Notes under the pieces: generated by a model
The model's database searches: none
Told to the model about the DNA's origin: nothing
Seen by the model: only the letters and a program-made list of their open reading frames with translations
Source of the DNA: Macrobrachium rosenbergii
Taxonomy: Eukaryota; Arthropoda; Malacostraca; Decapoda; Palaemonidae
Direction of reading: 5' to 3'
DNA length: 64,000 nucleotides
Assembly (NCBI RefSeq): GCF_040412425.1
Contig: NC_089755.1
Span: 56,542,798 to 56,606,797, forward strand
Program-made: the position numbers and the translations under genes
In this document: in pieces, positions 13,031-26,433 of the stretch
How the letters are laid out: each line of letters begins with the position of its first letter
How positions within the stretch are numbered: position 1 is the first letter of the stretch

Positions 13031-13967
13031 GGCACCACCACCGGCGCACGGCACCACCAACAACATGAAGAAAGATGGTGGTGGCGGTGGCTGGTTGGTT
13101 GCTACTGATGGTGTCGAGCTGATAAAAAGGTGGTGGGGCTTCTAGTGCTGACACTATCACTATCACTATTCTATCACTACCACGACAGTTACGGATGGGA
13201 ACGGACCTCAAATGCATTTGCAATATCTACAGCCGAATGACGTGTGCACATCTAACTCCTTTACGCATGCGTGTGTTGCACACTGCGATACAAATTCACT
13301 AACTATAGCATTCGAATGTGTTTACGTGAATCAACTGAAAAAAAACATACTGAGACGTAAATAAAAGCTATGAAAAGCCCACTGGCACCACGACAGCTAC
13401 AGTTACTACGACGACCACTATAACAATTACAATAAAAGCCATAAATGAACCGATTTATTACGAGCAAAGCACTAGACATACTAACGTCTGGATCAAGATG
13501 AACATTAGCAATTTGCATTACACGAGAGAAAACACTCACTAATTCTACAGACAAAACGCGTGGCACTAAAACGACGTCGAAACACGCAAATGAAAAGAAC
13601 TAACTACAACAGCATTCGAACGTTAACAAGAACGATCTAAGCCATCTAAGTCAAGACGGAGGAGCGAATACAGACAAATTCCATCGAAAAGGCCAACGAT
13701 CTACGACGTCAACTCTAAAACCAGCCATCATACAACTCTGTCTGCTTTAGGCCAAAACACAACACACTCGCGATGCTAAATCTGCCTACGCTATAGGTGT
13801 CTACTACTGCAGTGTAAAAGCGTGTACATTTGGAATAAGGGGAGAGAGAGAGAGAGACACAACACAAAACTACGTAGGACACATGCCAGTTCACAAAGAA
13901 CATCTAAAACGGACACACACACACACACGAAGGTGATAAAAGTTAGGGTCTAATTCCGCCTTACCTG

Positions 13968-14025
13968 ATCCCAACACCGAATACTCGTTTAAAACGCGTA
14001 TTCTTCAGGTGTTGGGTAGTTTTAG
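13968..14025. repeat. Long imperfect palindrome
   Basis: cccaacaccgaatactcgtt on the left pairs with aacgcgtattc and ggtgttggg on the right, around a TTTAAA centre. It could fold into a hairpin of about 23 bp with a small bulge. A consensus-like donor (CAG|gtaagg, minus strand) sits at its edge. Confidence 0.7.
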
Positions 14026-14480
14026 ACAAAAGACAATTCAACAGGGAATGCTAGGTCAGTTACACACAAAGGATTGAAGTATATGGATATATGGAAAAAC
14101 AAAAAATTACAAAATGGACCAGCAAAGGATGGCTACACAAACAAAACTACTACAAAAAAGTAATCAAAATATATCAGTTATGGAAAAAAAATTATAAAAT
14201 TAATCAAAATGTATCAGCTATGAAAAAACCTTTAAGACAAAATACCAAAACTGGAAAAAGATTCTAAAGGCATTAGTTGAAAATGTAAAAGAGTGAGGAA
14301 ATCGTTAGTAATATATATACAATTCCTTCTCTCGCAGACTGGCTTGATATACATACCTTAACACTAAAACACACTCACAAACACACACACACGCAGTTAC
14401 ACATACACAATGTGACAGCTCAACATCTCGACATCAACATAATTCACCCGACAGCAAATCTTACAAAGCCTCCAGGACTA

Positions 14481-14519
<39 letters not shown>

Positions 14520-15024
14520 ACAGCAATTCATCAGTACAAAATAAAATATAAAAAAACTAGAGCAATTCATCAGTAGAAAATAAAATCTATCATAAATTTT
14601 AATTTGTACTTACAAACAGATATAAATAAATAGCAAGATTTCCCATCCAGGTTTTAATGAAACCTATTCAGTCACGTCATAACCCATTCACAAAAAAAAA
14701 GAAGAAATGCCTTAATTTGCAACAAACAATAAGGAGTGATCAATGTAATTATTAAAAGAGTATTAACCCCCTTTTTCATTTCAAAATTACTCTTAGGTCA
14801 ATTTCCCTCTCTTGTATTGCGATATAAAGTCAAGTAAAGTTAAATTTAGCCCCTTTTAACTGTATAAAGTTCCAACAAGCAATTAAGTCAACCTTTCAAC
14901 CCAATTCGAGTGTTTTAATGAATTTCTACTGCCTGTATTCACCGGTATAATTCCCCATTCAGCTGCCGACGGAGGAGTGAGTAAATTCTCGTTATCAATT
15001 CTAATAAAAGCGCTCTGATGGATT

Positions 15025-15830
15025 AAAGAAAAAAAATTTATTTTCTTTGAATAAAAAATTTGACGTTAAAAAATTATTTTTTTTATAAAAAAAATTGTGA
15101 CGCTAAAGAAAAATATTTTTTCTTTGAATAAAAAAATTTTAACGTTAAAAAAAAAAATTTTTCTTTGAATAAAAAAATTGTGACGCTTAAGAAAAATAAT
15201 TTTTTTTTAATAAAAAAAATTGTGATGTTGAAGAAAAATCATTTTTTTCTTTAAATAATAAAATTGTGACGCTAAAGAAAAAGATTTTTTTCTTTGAATA
15301 AAAAAATTGTGACGTTAAAGAACATAATTTTTTTTTTGAATAAAAAAATTGTGACGTTAAAGAACATAATTTTTTTTCTTTGAATAAAAAAATTGTGACG
15401 TTAAAGAACAATAATTTTTTTCTTTGAATAAAAAAAATTGTGATGCTTAAGAAAAATGATTTTTTCTTTATGAATAAAAAACTGTGACATCGAAGAAAAA
15501 TAATTTATTTCTTAAAAAAAATTGTGATGCTAAAGAAAAATAATTTTTTTCTTTGAATAAAAAAATTGACCTAAAGAAAAATAATTTATAATTTTTTTCT
15601 TTCTGAATAAAAAAAAATTGACAGAAAAATAATTTGGTTCTTTATAAAAAAATTATGATACTAAAGAAAAATAACTTGTTTCTTTACGAATAAAAAAATT
15701 TTGAGCAAAAGAAAAATAATTTTTCCTTTAAATAAAACAAATTGTGACACTAAAGAAAAATCATCTTTCATTTACAAATAAAAGAAATTGTGACGCTAAA
15801 GAAAAATAATCTGTTTATTTACAAATACAG
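15025..15830. repeat. Minisatellite, unit about 44 bp, some 18 degenerate copies
   Basis: The recurrent core is gtgacgctaaagaaaaataa, then ttttttctttgaataaaaaa. Copies vary in poly-A/T length. The period is not a multiple of three throughout and no reading frame persists. Confidence 0.85.
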
Positions 15831-15975
15831 TCTAATTCAGTTCTCTTATAAAATAAAAGATGAAAACAGTCTTCAATTTTCACTTTTAAATTGTCACTTT
15901 AATTTTAGCGTAAATAAAAAAAAATGAAAAAACATGGCTTTTCAATCGTATTTTTTTTCACAAAAGCCAGTCACC

Positions 15976-16045
<70 letters not shown>

Positions 16046-16269
16046 ACCTCGGGAAATGCCAGTGCTTAAATCTTTTCAAATAGTTTTATTTTTTAAACTC
16101 GCTGGGGGAAAGTAATACTTTAATTAAAACCTTAAATTCCTGCGCAAAGACCGCGCGCAAGAGCGCAGTTTCATTAAAATGAACTGTTTCAGTATTCTAA
16201 AGTGTAATATTTGTTCTCCGTGTTATTTGCCTCCCCGAGAACTCGACCATGGTTCAAAATGCATTTATT

Positions 16270-16346
<77 letters not shown>

Positions 16347-16499
16347 CGAAGCCCTGTTGACACACTTCTATTTACAAAGCACATTCCACTCACTACACAC
16401 ACAACATTTCCTGAACGAATCTGCGTGAGAAAAGGACGAACAAATAATGCAAGAACATCATCATTTCCAATATCTATTACTTTTTTTTTAGTTTTCTGT

Positions 16500-16875
16500 A
16501 AAGGAAAACTATTGTGCCGACTTTGTCTGTCCGTCCGCACTTTTTCTGTCCGCCCTCAAATCTTAAAAACTACCGAGGCTAGAGGGCTGCAAGTTGGTAT
16601 GTTGATCATCCACCCTCCAATCATCAAACATACCAAATTACAGGACTCTAGCCTCAGTATTTTTTTTATTTTATTTAAGGTTAAATTTAGCCATAACCGT
16701 ACTTCTGGCAACGATATATGATAGGCCACCACCGGGCTTTGGTTAAAGTTTCATGGGCCGCTTCTCATACAGCACTATAACGAGGCCACCGAAAGACAGA
16801 TCTATTATCGGTGGCCTTGATTACACGCTGTAGCGGCTGTACGGAAAACTCGATTGCGCTGAAGAAACTTCGGCG
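16500..16875. mobile_element. Palindrome-containing dispersed repeat, decapod-type
   Basis: Internal inverted repeat arms are gaggctagagggctgcaagt with ggtatgttgat on the left and catcaaacataccaaatta with ctctagcctc on the right. A second hairpin has aggccaccgaaag pairing with atcggtggcct, and a third short hairpin is gcgctgaagaaacttcggcg. There is no transposase frame. The sequence resembles an abundant non-autonomous element I associate with decapod genomic and transcript sequence; this is from memory and should be checked by repeat search. Confidence 0.6.
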
Positions 16876-17224
16876 AATTTTTTACCTTTTTTTTACACGA
16901 ATGACGAAACACATCACGACAAACTCAAGAGGCCAACGAGAACAAGTTTCGTCGCTTGTGTGCCATCAATACCCATCAATACACAGCCTCACATTAGACT
17001 CCGAGAGTTACTGGAGTCTAACGCTGAGAAAAAGCCACGGTATAACTTGATATTTTTAAATAACATAAGCCACACAAAGAATTTCTCATAACGAAAAGAT
17101 AAACGAGGTTTAATTTCACTCATCTCCGAGGAAAGGTTAGAGTTGACCTACACCATAAGAACAACGAACTGAGATGGAGCGAATGAGTCTTGAAATAAAT
17201 AAGATTAATATTTTCCTATTAAAT

Positions 17225-17375
17225 TACCGAGAAAAACATGATGCCATCGACCAATGATTTATAGCCGCTGGGACGTTTTTTGTGCTTGAATTAAGAAAAG
17301 AAAAATATTCCAAGTAAAATACTGTCAAAAACATGTTGCCATCGACCAATGATTATAGAACTGCGACGCTAGTTT
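17225..17375. repeat. Direct repeat, period about 99 bp
   Basis: gccatcgaccaatgatttat and gccatcgaccaatgattata lie in copies at about 17244 and 17338, each preceded by aaaaacatg. Confidence 0.75.
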
Positions 17376-17755
17376 ATGCAAACAGATCGATCAATCGATC
17401 TGTAGGTCTCAGGTCTTCAGTTGAAAAAAAAAAAAAAAACTAATTCTACATAGAACTTATCAGCTTAAACTAGCGACCTCACAGGTGACTGAGATCTCAA
17501 GGAAGAGAGTGCCTAGATAAAAATAAAAATGGCTACAAAAAAAACGACATATTGGAATGGCTCCGCTTGGGAGCCATAAATATGGCGCCAGTGATTAAAA
17601 GGAAAAAAGAAAAAAAAATAGGCTCAGATCCGCAGCCAGGCATACCTGTGTGATACGCACACACACACGTACACTCAACCACAAATATTCACGGCATTGA
17701 CGCATTCACAAATACTTCCTTTTGAAAAAAGATTGAAGGGGCCATTAGGTTTGCA

Positions 17756-17825
<70 letters not shown>

Positions 17826-17898
17826 TCTCGATCATAGATAGCGGAGGAATACTGGCAAGGAGCTAGGTTCCAGTGCGCCTCATGTAGATGGTAACCTC

Positions 17899-17944
<46 letters not shown>

Positions 17945-18439
17945 AGAGAGAGATGTGTGGACACAACAGTCGTACAAAACATACATACATAAGAGGTCAT
18001 GTGCTGGAAATGCATTCATGTACGCAATCACAACCACACACAAATATATCTAACCGAACAGTTTCCCGTGAGAAAAAAAAAAAAAAAAACGTAAAACTGC
18101 GTCTCAAGTCAATGTATTTTACGCCACAGTCTGGATAAAATGGCTGCAGGCACTAATCCCCTGTTATTCTACTTCGTCGCATAACAAATCGATGCGTAGT
18201 TTTCGAGGGATTTGTATAGTTTTCAGGAACGGCAGGCCGTTAGCTTTTGCGTAAGTGTTCATTTGACCGACTTTGAAATAAAAAAAAAGTACAAAAAACT
18301 ATTAAATGGATGCAGTTGTTCCCATAACCACAAAATCAGCGAATCGTCCTCTATACATCAAAATTTCATATTTTATTTTCTATATTCTCAAGGTTTGTTT
18401 ACGCCAGACGGGCGTTAAGAAATGGAACTGCTTAAAAAG

Positions 18440-18441
18440 AC

Positions 18442-18531
<90 letters not shown>

Positions 18532-18588
18532 TAAAATCCACGAATAAAACGAAACACTCCAGTGTTTCAGTTTCCTTGACTGAATATA

Positions 18589-18683
<95 letters not shown>

Positions 18684-18735
18684 CCACAGATAAAACGGAA
18701 ACACTCCAGTGTTTCCGTTTCCTTCCAGATTTTAT
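18440..18735. repeat. Duplicated (TA)n unit with perfect hairpin
   Basis: Two (TA)n tracts (18445-18529 and 18593-18678) are each followed by aaatccac, a short spacer and the palindrome ggaaacactccagtgtttcc (the first copy is diverged). This is a microsatellite tied to a hairpin module and likely spread as one element. Confidence 0.75.
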
Positions 18736-18889
18736 CTATTTATATATTCATCACGTTCCATATTTTCGTGATTCAGTTATACTATATATATGTATGTGTG
18801 TATATATATATATATAATAATGTATGAATAAAAGTTAAACCCAAGTGTTAACTTATATTCAGGTTATTCATTCCAAACAGATCACTGTT

Positions 18890-18971
<82 letters not shown>

Positions 18972-19134
18972 CAGGAAATACGAAAATAGCGAAAATACAA
19001 AATAACTCTTGACATTTCTGTGTCATCGTATCGAGGACGAATGTTAGCTTCATTAGGACCCCCAAAAATCAGCGCTACTACGCACGCGCAAGCACACGAT
19101 ACCATCTCAAGCGAATTACCAACGCTTCTGGGAC

Positions 19135-19745
19135 AGAACGGAACCAGGAGATTAAGTAATTGCCGTCTGAAAGGCGGAAATTCAAAGGATAAAGATCGAA
19201 TTACTTCTTTCATTACCTGCACGTTTTAAATTCATTTTTAAAATGGGGAGACGAACGACTCCAGGAAAAATATGATAAAAGATCTTGACAGATAACAAAA
19301 TTCGCCCTAATTGCTCTACACGGAATCAAGAGATTACGTAACTGCCGTCAAAGGATAATGATCTAATTACTTTCTAATATGCGTACGATTTGAATTAATT
19401 TTCTGTATGAAGAGACGAATGTCTCCCGGAAAAATATAGTAAAGATATTAACAAATAATAAAACCTAATTTCTCTACTCTAAATATTATAGTAAAGATAT
19501 TAACAAATAATAATATAAAACCCTGATTTCTCCCTAAATATTAATGATCAAATCACTGCTTCCGTTACGGCCACCTTTTGAATTCATTTTTAACACGACA
19601 AGAGACTTACTGTTCCAAGAACAATATGATGAAGATCTCAACAAATCATAATATACGCCAAAAATTACGCCAATATAAATATTATACGGTAAAAGGACAC
19701 AGCTTTCAAAATGCCTGTATTTGCAAGACCGCCGTGAGATCAAGG
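19135..19745. repeat. Three diverged tandem copies, period about 180 bp
   Basis: Shared blocks recur at about 19150, 19325 and 19560: agattaagtaattgccgtc, ttgaattcatttttaa, agacgaacg and aaaaatatgataaaga. Confidence 0.65.
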
Positions 19746-19818
19746 ATGAATAATAATTCCTAGATTCTCAAGTTTATGGACGGCTTTGGGATCTGGAGGG
19801 CTGCCAGGGAGACCACGG

Positions 19819-19875
<57 letters not shown>

Positions 19876-19952
19876 TCCGACAAAAGAATACATAAAATGA
19901 AAACAGAGAGAGGGCGAATAACCTCACAAAAATGGCTGATTATAAAAATTAA

Positions 19953-20031
<79 letters not shown>

Positions 20032-20458
20032 ACACACAAGCCATCAGGCATAACGAGCGTGCTTTGCAAGGATGGTGGCGACTCGGAACAAGAGGTCATG
20101 GGGACGAATCACAAATGTAAAACACGGAAGTCAAGATCAAACCAAGAGGAGATGATCAGAGAGTCCACATGACATAAATGCGTCTGGCAGAAGAAGTAAA
20201 GCAAATCGAGTGGCTTCAAAATTTAGAGGAACCTTGACATTTTCGGGCTGAAATATGAGTATGAGGACCCAATCAACAGGTGAGTGAGTGTTTGTGTGTA
20301 TGTGTGTGAGCAGAGAAGCGGCGGTAGGAGGAGGAGGAGGAGGAGGAGGAGGAGGAGGAGGAGGAGGGCGAAGCAGGTAAGTGTCACCTGATAGGCTTTC
20401 CACCGTAATCCCGAAACCGTGTGAGGTGCCTAAATTTTGTCAAGTTCTTGTCCCCCCC

Positions 20459-20549
<91 letters not shown>

Positions 20550-21119
20550 CTGTGACTTTTCACTATTATTTCACAGGAATTTTCGTAGGAGTGTCGAAAG
20601 GCCAGTGAACTGTGATTTATCCTATACAAAATATAATAAAAAGGTATATTGTAAAACTACCGTTCCCGGAGAATTACTCTCTTGAGCGAGGCCTCCTCAT
20701 GAACGCGTCTAAAGACGCACGAAAGCGTTATTTTTTCATATGGCATTCTTTTAGGTTATTTTTTCCTTGCTCCCACAATAACAGATAGCAAAAATGAGAC
20801 CCACATTCTTTTAGGTTATTGATTTTTAAATTTAAGACACTTTCTCACTCCAATACCGACAACACTAAGAATCACTAGCGTCTTATTATAAGTTTCCAGG
20901 CACTGAAATATTTTGGGGATGAAGTCACTGGGCCTGCAATCTATGTGATTTGTCGACGGCTAACAGGGGCACATATAACATTATATCACTGACAAATGAG
21001 TCATTTCACCACACAGATTTATCTTCATGTAGCACTTCCTACGGTGTGTCAAGTCTTAATAAATATTTGATCAAGTTACCGAACCAAACACATAAAATTT
21101 CAGTAATTCGTCGGTGCTT

Positions 21120-21206
<87 letters not shown>

Positions 21207-21305
21207 TGCACAGAAGATTTGGAGGCTTACGACAATGGCACTCTACAAATACCCCTACGAACGGCGTAACACTTACATGACAAGGTAAACGAAACAAAAT
21301 ATATG

Positions 21306-21347
<42 letters not shown>

Positions 21348-22257
21348 GATGACCAGAAAAATAACCACAACACAACCAAACTATTTCACCGACAATTCCG
21401 CGATTTTAATACCTGACCCTACATAAAAAAAAAAAAAAAAAACACCCAGGTTTTACAGCAAACCTTTTCCCCTCTCGTAAAAACTATATAGGCGAAGGCT
21501 CGGGTAGGCTAACTACAATGCCAACATTCCCGTCGTTATAGTGTCTTTTTTCACAAACACCGCACTGCCGAATTCCACTGAGGAAGGAGAAGGAGGCTCG
21601 GTTGAAACTGATAGGAGATGTCAACTGATATTCCACTGCTGATATTCTTGCACAAGCATACGGCCACACATACACACATATATATATATATATATATAGT
21701 CTGGACACTTTACATCCAAATCGTGATTTCCCAAAGGATGTAAATAAGAGATTAAATGCTTTTCAAAGGCATGGCGTGGATTTTAAAAGGAATTTCACAT
21801 AACTGACAATTTAATCTGAACTGATACAAAACTAAATCACACTTTTAAAAATATGCACGAGAAAGACTTCCTAGGTTTAGATGTGTAGGAATGCACACAG
21901 GAAAATATTTTTGATAAAATTATATTCACACTGTCTACTAAACCTGAAGGCATTTTTGAAAGGGATAACTGGATGGGAGTGTGATGAATGGACGAGGAGG
22001 GCGAGGAAGAGGAAGAAGAAGAGGAAGGAGAGGAACAGGAGGAGGAGGAGGAGGAGGAGGAACAGGAACAAAAGGAGAGGGATTACACGGATTAATTTTT
22101 CGGTAACTGACAGGGGTGAAACGGCCCAGGTAGAAGGTAGATGGGTCAATTATGATTTGGGAGATGACAAAAAAGAGGAGGAGGAGGAGGACGAGGAGGA
22201 GGAGGAGGAGGAGGAGGAGGAGGAGGAGGAGGAGGAGGAGGAGGAAGCAGGCAATAC

Positions 22258-22353
22258 CTTGAAACTGATGCTGGTGGCGTAGCGCTCCGTGATATAGTCA
22301 AAGGACCTGTAGAGCGTGGCCGTGGCCAGATGATGCTTCCTGCGGGGGGCCAT
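22258..22353 (-). CDS. Doa: Alternative first coding exon, MAPRRKHHLATATLYRSFDY form
   Basis: This exon has 32 codons from a true ATG (22353, gccATGG context) to donor AAG|gtattg at 22257, phase 0. It encodes a basic start followed by a patterned, non-repetitive segment: MAPRRKHHLATATLYRSFDY then ITERYATSISFK. The composition (aromatic, Thr, Arg) is unlike the surrounding microsatellites. Phase 0 fits the acceptor at 7965. The donor is sub-optimal and is followed within 15 nt by a long (TCC)n tract in the RNA sense, also seen after exon 35324-35749. The upstream 800 bp is GC-rich and promoter-like. I do not recognise the peptide. It resembles a functional N-terminal docking or localisation segment more than noise. 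Confidence 0.68.
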
Positions 22354-22711
22354 GGCACCCTAAATATCCTTTTCCCCTTCCAACGAAATAAAAAGTCACT
22401 CCCTAAGCAAGCTTAGAAGCCGCCACTAACTACTCCAACTTCTCCTACTACTCCTGCTTCTACTTCTGCGGCTACTTCTCCAGCAGCCAGCTCCTTCCTT
22501 CCTCGGACCACGACAGGCCTTTAGATCCGAAAGGCCGGCGCCGCCAAGGACCACCAGCAGTAAGTAGCAGTTGTAGTAGCAGTAAGTAGCCTCGGCACAA
22601 GAGGAGCTGGGACGTGGCAAGGAGTCGGGGAGCAGACCTTCCTACCTACCACCACCACTACCACCACGAGGAGTAAAATTAGCCTCTTTCCTCTCTCCCC
22701 CGTCATGGGGG

Positions 22712-22719
<8 letters not shown>

Positions 22720-22791
<72 letters not shown>
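22720..22791. repeat. (CT)n microsatellite in promoter-like region
   Basis: About 36 CT units; GAGA-type sites on the minus strand upstream of exon 22258-22353. Confidence 0.9.
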
Positions 22792-22793
<2 letters not shown>

Positions 22794-22814
22794 ACATACC
22801 CCTCCTGGGCATTC

Positions 22815-22985
22815 CCCTGCCGATATCGGCCCTCTAATACTCCCCCATTCCCCAACCGATATCGGCCCGCTGCCGGTACCCCTCGCGTCCCAAGGGCTCT
22901 CTCGGCGATATCGGCACCTCTAATGCCTCTCTCCCCCTCTCCCACAACACCGGCCCCCTTACGTCCCGAAGGCTCTCTCTCTCGT
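22815..22985. repeat. Degenerate tandem repeat with three GATATC-centred palindromes
   Basis: CGATATCGGC followed by CCTCTAAT or CCGCTGCC recurs at about 22820, 22857 and 22905. The companion segments CTCGCGTCCCAAGGGCTCTC and TTACGTCCCGAAGGCTCTC also repeat. The unit is roughly 40-85 bp and diverged. Confidence 0.6.
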
Positions 22986-23315
22986 ATGCTCCCGAGGTTC
23001 CTCAATCCCGGCAGTAGTTGTAGAGAAGTCCAAGGAATTCTCTCTTTGCTTTGGGCGGCCAAAAAGCGACGGTGTCGGGAGGCAACTGAGAACCAATGTC
23101 ACGGTCAGTGCTGGACAACTATTGGTCAGTCGGCGTTCGCCTGCTTTTGGGCGCGCGCGTGTGCCGCCACGGGCGCAGGTCGTGGCAGTGGTTTGCGAAA
23201 TGCTTGTTGCATGAAGGCATTGTTTTTATTAAAGGCACAGTACGACACTCTTCTGTATTTTGAAAAGTTTACGAGGAATGTTAATTCAAGTGGTCGGGTC
23301 TATAATTACGTACGA

Positions 23316-23407
<92 letters not shown>

Positions 23408-23408
<1 letters not shown>

Positions 23409-23630
23409 AGTACATTTTTGGAGAAAAAATAAATAGCAGTAAGTTTTCAGATGAGGTAAAAATAAAATAAAAAGCAGTACATTTCCGAATGATAATTAAG
23501 AAAAAGCAGTGAATCTCTGGTTGAGAAAAAATAAAAAGATGAAAAAGCAGTAAATCTCTGGTCGAGAAAAAATAAAAAGAAGAAAAAGCAGTAAATTTCA
23601 GGTTGAGAAAAACAGCAGAACAATTTCGCC
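23408..23630. repeat. Minisatellite, unit about 42 bp
   Basis: aaaaagcagtaaatctctgg with gagaaaaaataaaaag recurs five or six times with decreasing similarity. Confidence 0.75.
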
Positions 23631-24134
23631 TTAATAAAAAAAAAAATAATATAAACCTGGCATTACGACTGTCCTACCCGAGAATAAATCTACTCACCCC
23701 ACCACACAAAGAAAGAGAAAAAATAAAAAAAAGAAGAAAGAGAAACGCAAAACAGGACGACAAACAATTCAGCACAAAATTCTGCGTTTCCACGAAGAAA
23801 ATAACTCTTTTTAATTCGCATCTCGCACCTGATGATAATTAAAAGCGCCACTGACAGTAATATGGATGAGTTCCCCCTTGAGAAATCAGTGCCAAGACGA
23901 AGCGGTCCCGTTTTCTGTGGAGCAGTTTCCCGCAGGGCGTTTTCTTTCCCCTCAAACAGGTGTCAGGGTCGTCATTCACGGCTGGGTAATAACAACTAAA
24001 CTGACAACATTATATATCGTCAAACCGTAATATCGGTTTTCTTTATCGATGTGAAATATAATGAAGAACCGCTCACCAGAAGCGACTTCAAAATAAAAAG
24101 GGTGATTTGATAAATATATTAAATAAACAAATAA

Positions 24135-24475
24135 TTATATGGTTAATTTAACAGTTCACTTGAATTCACTCAAGTAATATGAATGAATGAATGAATGAAT
24201 GAATGAATAAATAAATAAATGGTTAATTTAACAGCTCACTAGAAGCCACTGAAGTAATATGAATGAATGAATGAATAAATAAATTAATGGTTAATTTAAC
24301 AGCTCACTAGAACCCACTGAAGTGATCTGAATGAATTAATAAATTAAATAAGTAAATAAATAAAATTATCTGAATGAATTAATAAATTAAATAAGTAAAT
24401 AAATAAATAAACAAATAAATAATTAATTTAACAGCTCACTAAAAGCCACTAAAGCAATACGAATGAAGCGATATA
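24135..24475. repeat. Tandem repeat, unit about 75-100 bp, four to five copies
   Basis: The unit is ggttaatttaacagctcact, then agaagccactgaagtaatat and (GAAT)n/(AAAT)n tetranucleotides. Confidence 0.8.
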
Positions 24476-24715
24476 AATAAATATATATATATAAATAAGT
24501 CAATAAATAATTGGTCAAGTTCCCAGACAGCAGGGAATTCCTGAGTCTTTTTTTTTTCTTCGGGCGTCCTTCACTCGCAAATGCGTCCTTGGTGGCCCTG
24601 TGTGTCAATAGCTCCCCCCAAAATCTCCCCTCTCTCTCAGGGACAACCCCCATCCCCGCCCCCTTCTCCACAGGCACCCCAAACTCCATCATCATTTCGA
24701 CCAACATTGCATACT

Positions 24716-24797
<82 letters not shown>

Positions 24798-25688
24798 TTA
24801 CATTTTTAAATGTTAATGATATCATTAACTTTTTGTTCCTAACTATAGTACCTTCTTTGTATTTAAACGTTACGGTATTATTAACATCAAGATACTGTCT
24901 CTCAAAAACCTCTGTTTTAACTTCAGACAAACTAAGGAACAATGACAATTACCGGCCGCCATAACCAAGCCAGCAATGTAAATATACCTCACCATTATTA
25001 ATAAAAATATACATTGAAATTCTCAACTTTATTCACCTTACAAAACTACCTCAAATAAAAAATACCGACTTAAAACCTCGCCACATTCATCCATCAATAG
25101 TTAACAGAACGTCTCTAGACTCTCTACCAAACGGAGAGAGGAATGCTGAGTGACGCCAGAGAAAAGGTACCGACGACTCAATAGTGCAATCTTTCTCCCC
25201 ATCGACTGGGGAGAACAGTGGGACAGTTGGCCCGTTTTGTGACCTCCTAAAACTTTACCCACCTGGTAAACTAACTTGCTAAGCGCAAGGGAAAGTTTTT
25301 TTCCCCAAGTTTTTTAAGGAAGTTTTTTTTTAAGGTTTTTTCCAAGTTTTTTTTTTAAGGAAAAGGTTTTTTTTAGGATAATTTTTTTCTAAAAGCTCAA
25401 GGAAAAGTTTTTCGTTTTTTCTAAAGTTTGTTTTTTTTTTTTTGGTAATTTTTTTAAGAAAAAGTTTTTTCCGATTTTTTTTTCTCGGTGTTTTTTTCTT
25501 CTTCTAAGGTGGTTTTTTCGAACGAAGCATCTTCGTTACCTTCTAAAACAACAGCAATATTAAAGGTAATGCCTCTCCTAGAAAAAGACTGCTTTGGTTG
25601 GCTGTGCGTTTTATCACGTATGGCTAATCACGGTTATTAAAACAATCTACGTTTCATGCCAAAATCTATGACGCTGCAGCTATCGTGG

Positions 25689-25754
<66 letters not shown>

Positions 25755-25932
25755 TCATTATCAGCACGACTGGTTACTTACTAATAATAATTACCTTCAA
25801 AATCAGGTTGTATAAGGGCGTAAAAACAACGCTGCTGTCACATCAAAAGATTGCATGACCTCGGCTGCGATCTTACTTTCGAGGTGAATGACTGATACTG
25901 AGGCCATTACTTTTTGGCTGAGCAATAATATT

Positions 25933-26014
<82 letters not shown>

Positions 26015-26037
26015 GAGAAAAAAAGTCGCTCGTAAAA

Positions 26038-26325
26038 ACAAAGTAGAAAGTACATGGAATCTCAAGTAGAAAGTACATGGAATTTCAAGTAGGAAGTACA
26101 TGGATTCTCAAGTAGAATGTGTGGAATCTCATATAGAAAGTAAGTACATGGAATCTTAAGTAGGAAGTACATGGAATCTCAAGTAGAAAGTACATGGAAT
26201 CTCAAATAAAGAGTACATGGAATATCCAGTAGAAAGTACATGGAATCTCATGAAGAACGTACATGGAATCTCAAATAGAAAATACATGGAATCTCATACA
26301 GAAAGTACATGTAATCTCAAATAGT
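26038..26325. repeat. Minisatellite, unit 22-23 bp, about 13 copies
   Basis: The unit aagtagaaagtacatggaat plus ctc repeats with small changes. Confidence 0.85.
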
Positions 26326-26386
26326 AGTATATAAAAAAAAATTATTTCAAACGAATACACAGGCACGCTAACCGTGAACTAAGTTT

Positions 26387-26433
<47 letters not shown>

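Larger units (their letters stand above)
13031..22257. other. Repeat-rich intron
   Basis: Apart from the repeats listed separately, this holds (GA)n at 15978-16041, 16274-16344, 17759-17821, 17900-17953, 18895-18967, 19820-19871, 19956-20030 and 21122-21203. (CT)n lies at 20462-20547, poly-A at 14480-14517 and 21306-21344, and (GGA)n at 20329-20368 and 22173-22247. No exon with convincing start, frame and splice sites was found. Confidence 0.7.
22354..23220 (-). promoter_or_regulatory. GC-rich promoter-like region upstream of the MAPRRK exon
   Basis: The region holds (CT)n at 22721-22791 (GAGA-type sites on the minus strand). Three copies of a CCGATATCGG-like palindrome follow at about 22820, 22856 and 22904. 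Two CCAAT boxes in opposite orientation lie at 23093-23097 and 23121-23125, with CpG-rich sequence at 23145-23185. No TATA box was seen. This is the largest CpG-containing patch between 13 and 35 kb and lies directly upstream of ATG 22353. Promoter function is inferred from position and motifs. Confidence 0.4.

Noticed and set aside
12829..13041. Minus-strand frame with a signal-peptide-like stretch (YLLLLSTTISAAL)
   Set aside because: No ATG at its start, and it lies in the presumed 5' UTR and promoter.
20368..20376. Perfect donor caggtaagt on plus
   Set aside because: The preceding sequence is (GGA)n without a plausible start or frame.
22703..23062. Minus frame with repeated GRYR-GN motifs
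   Set aside because: No ATG; it follows from the CGATATCGG tandem repeat and ends in the microsatellite.
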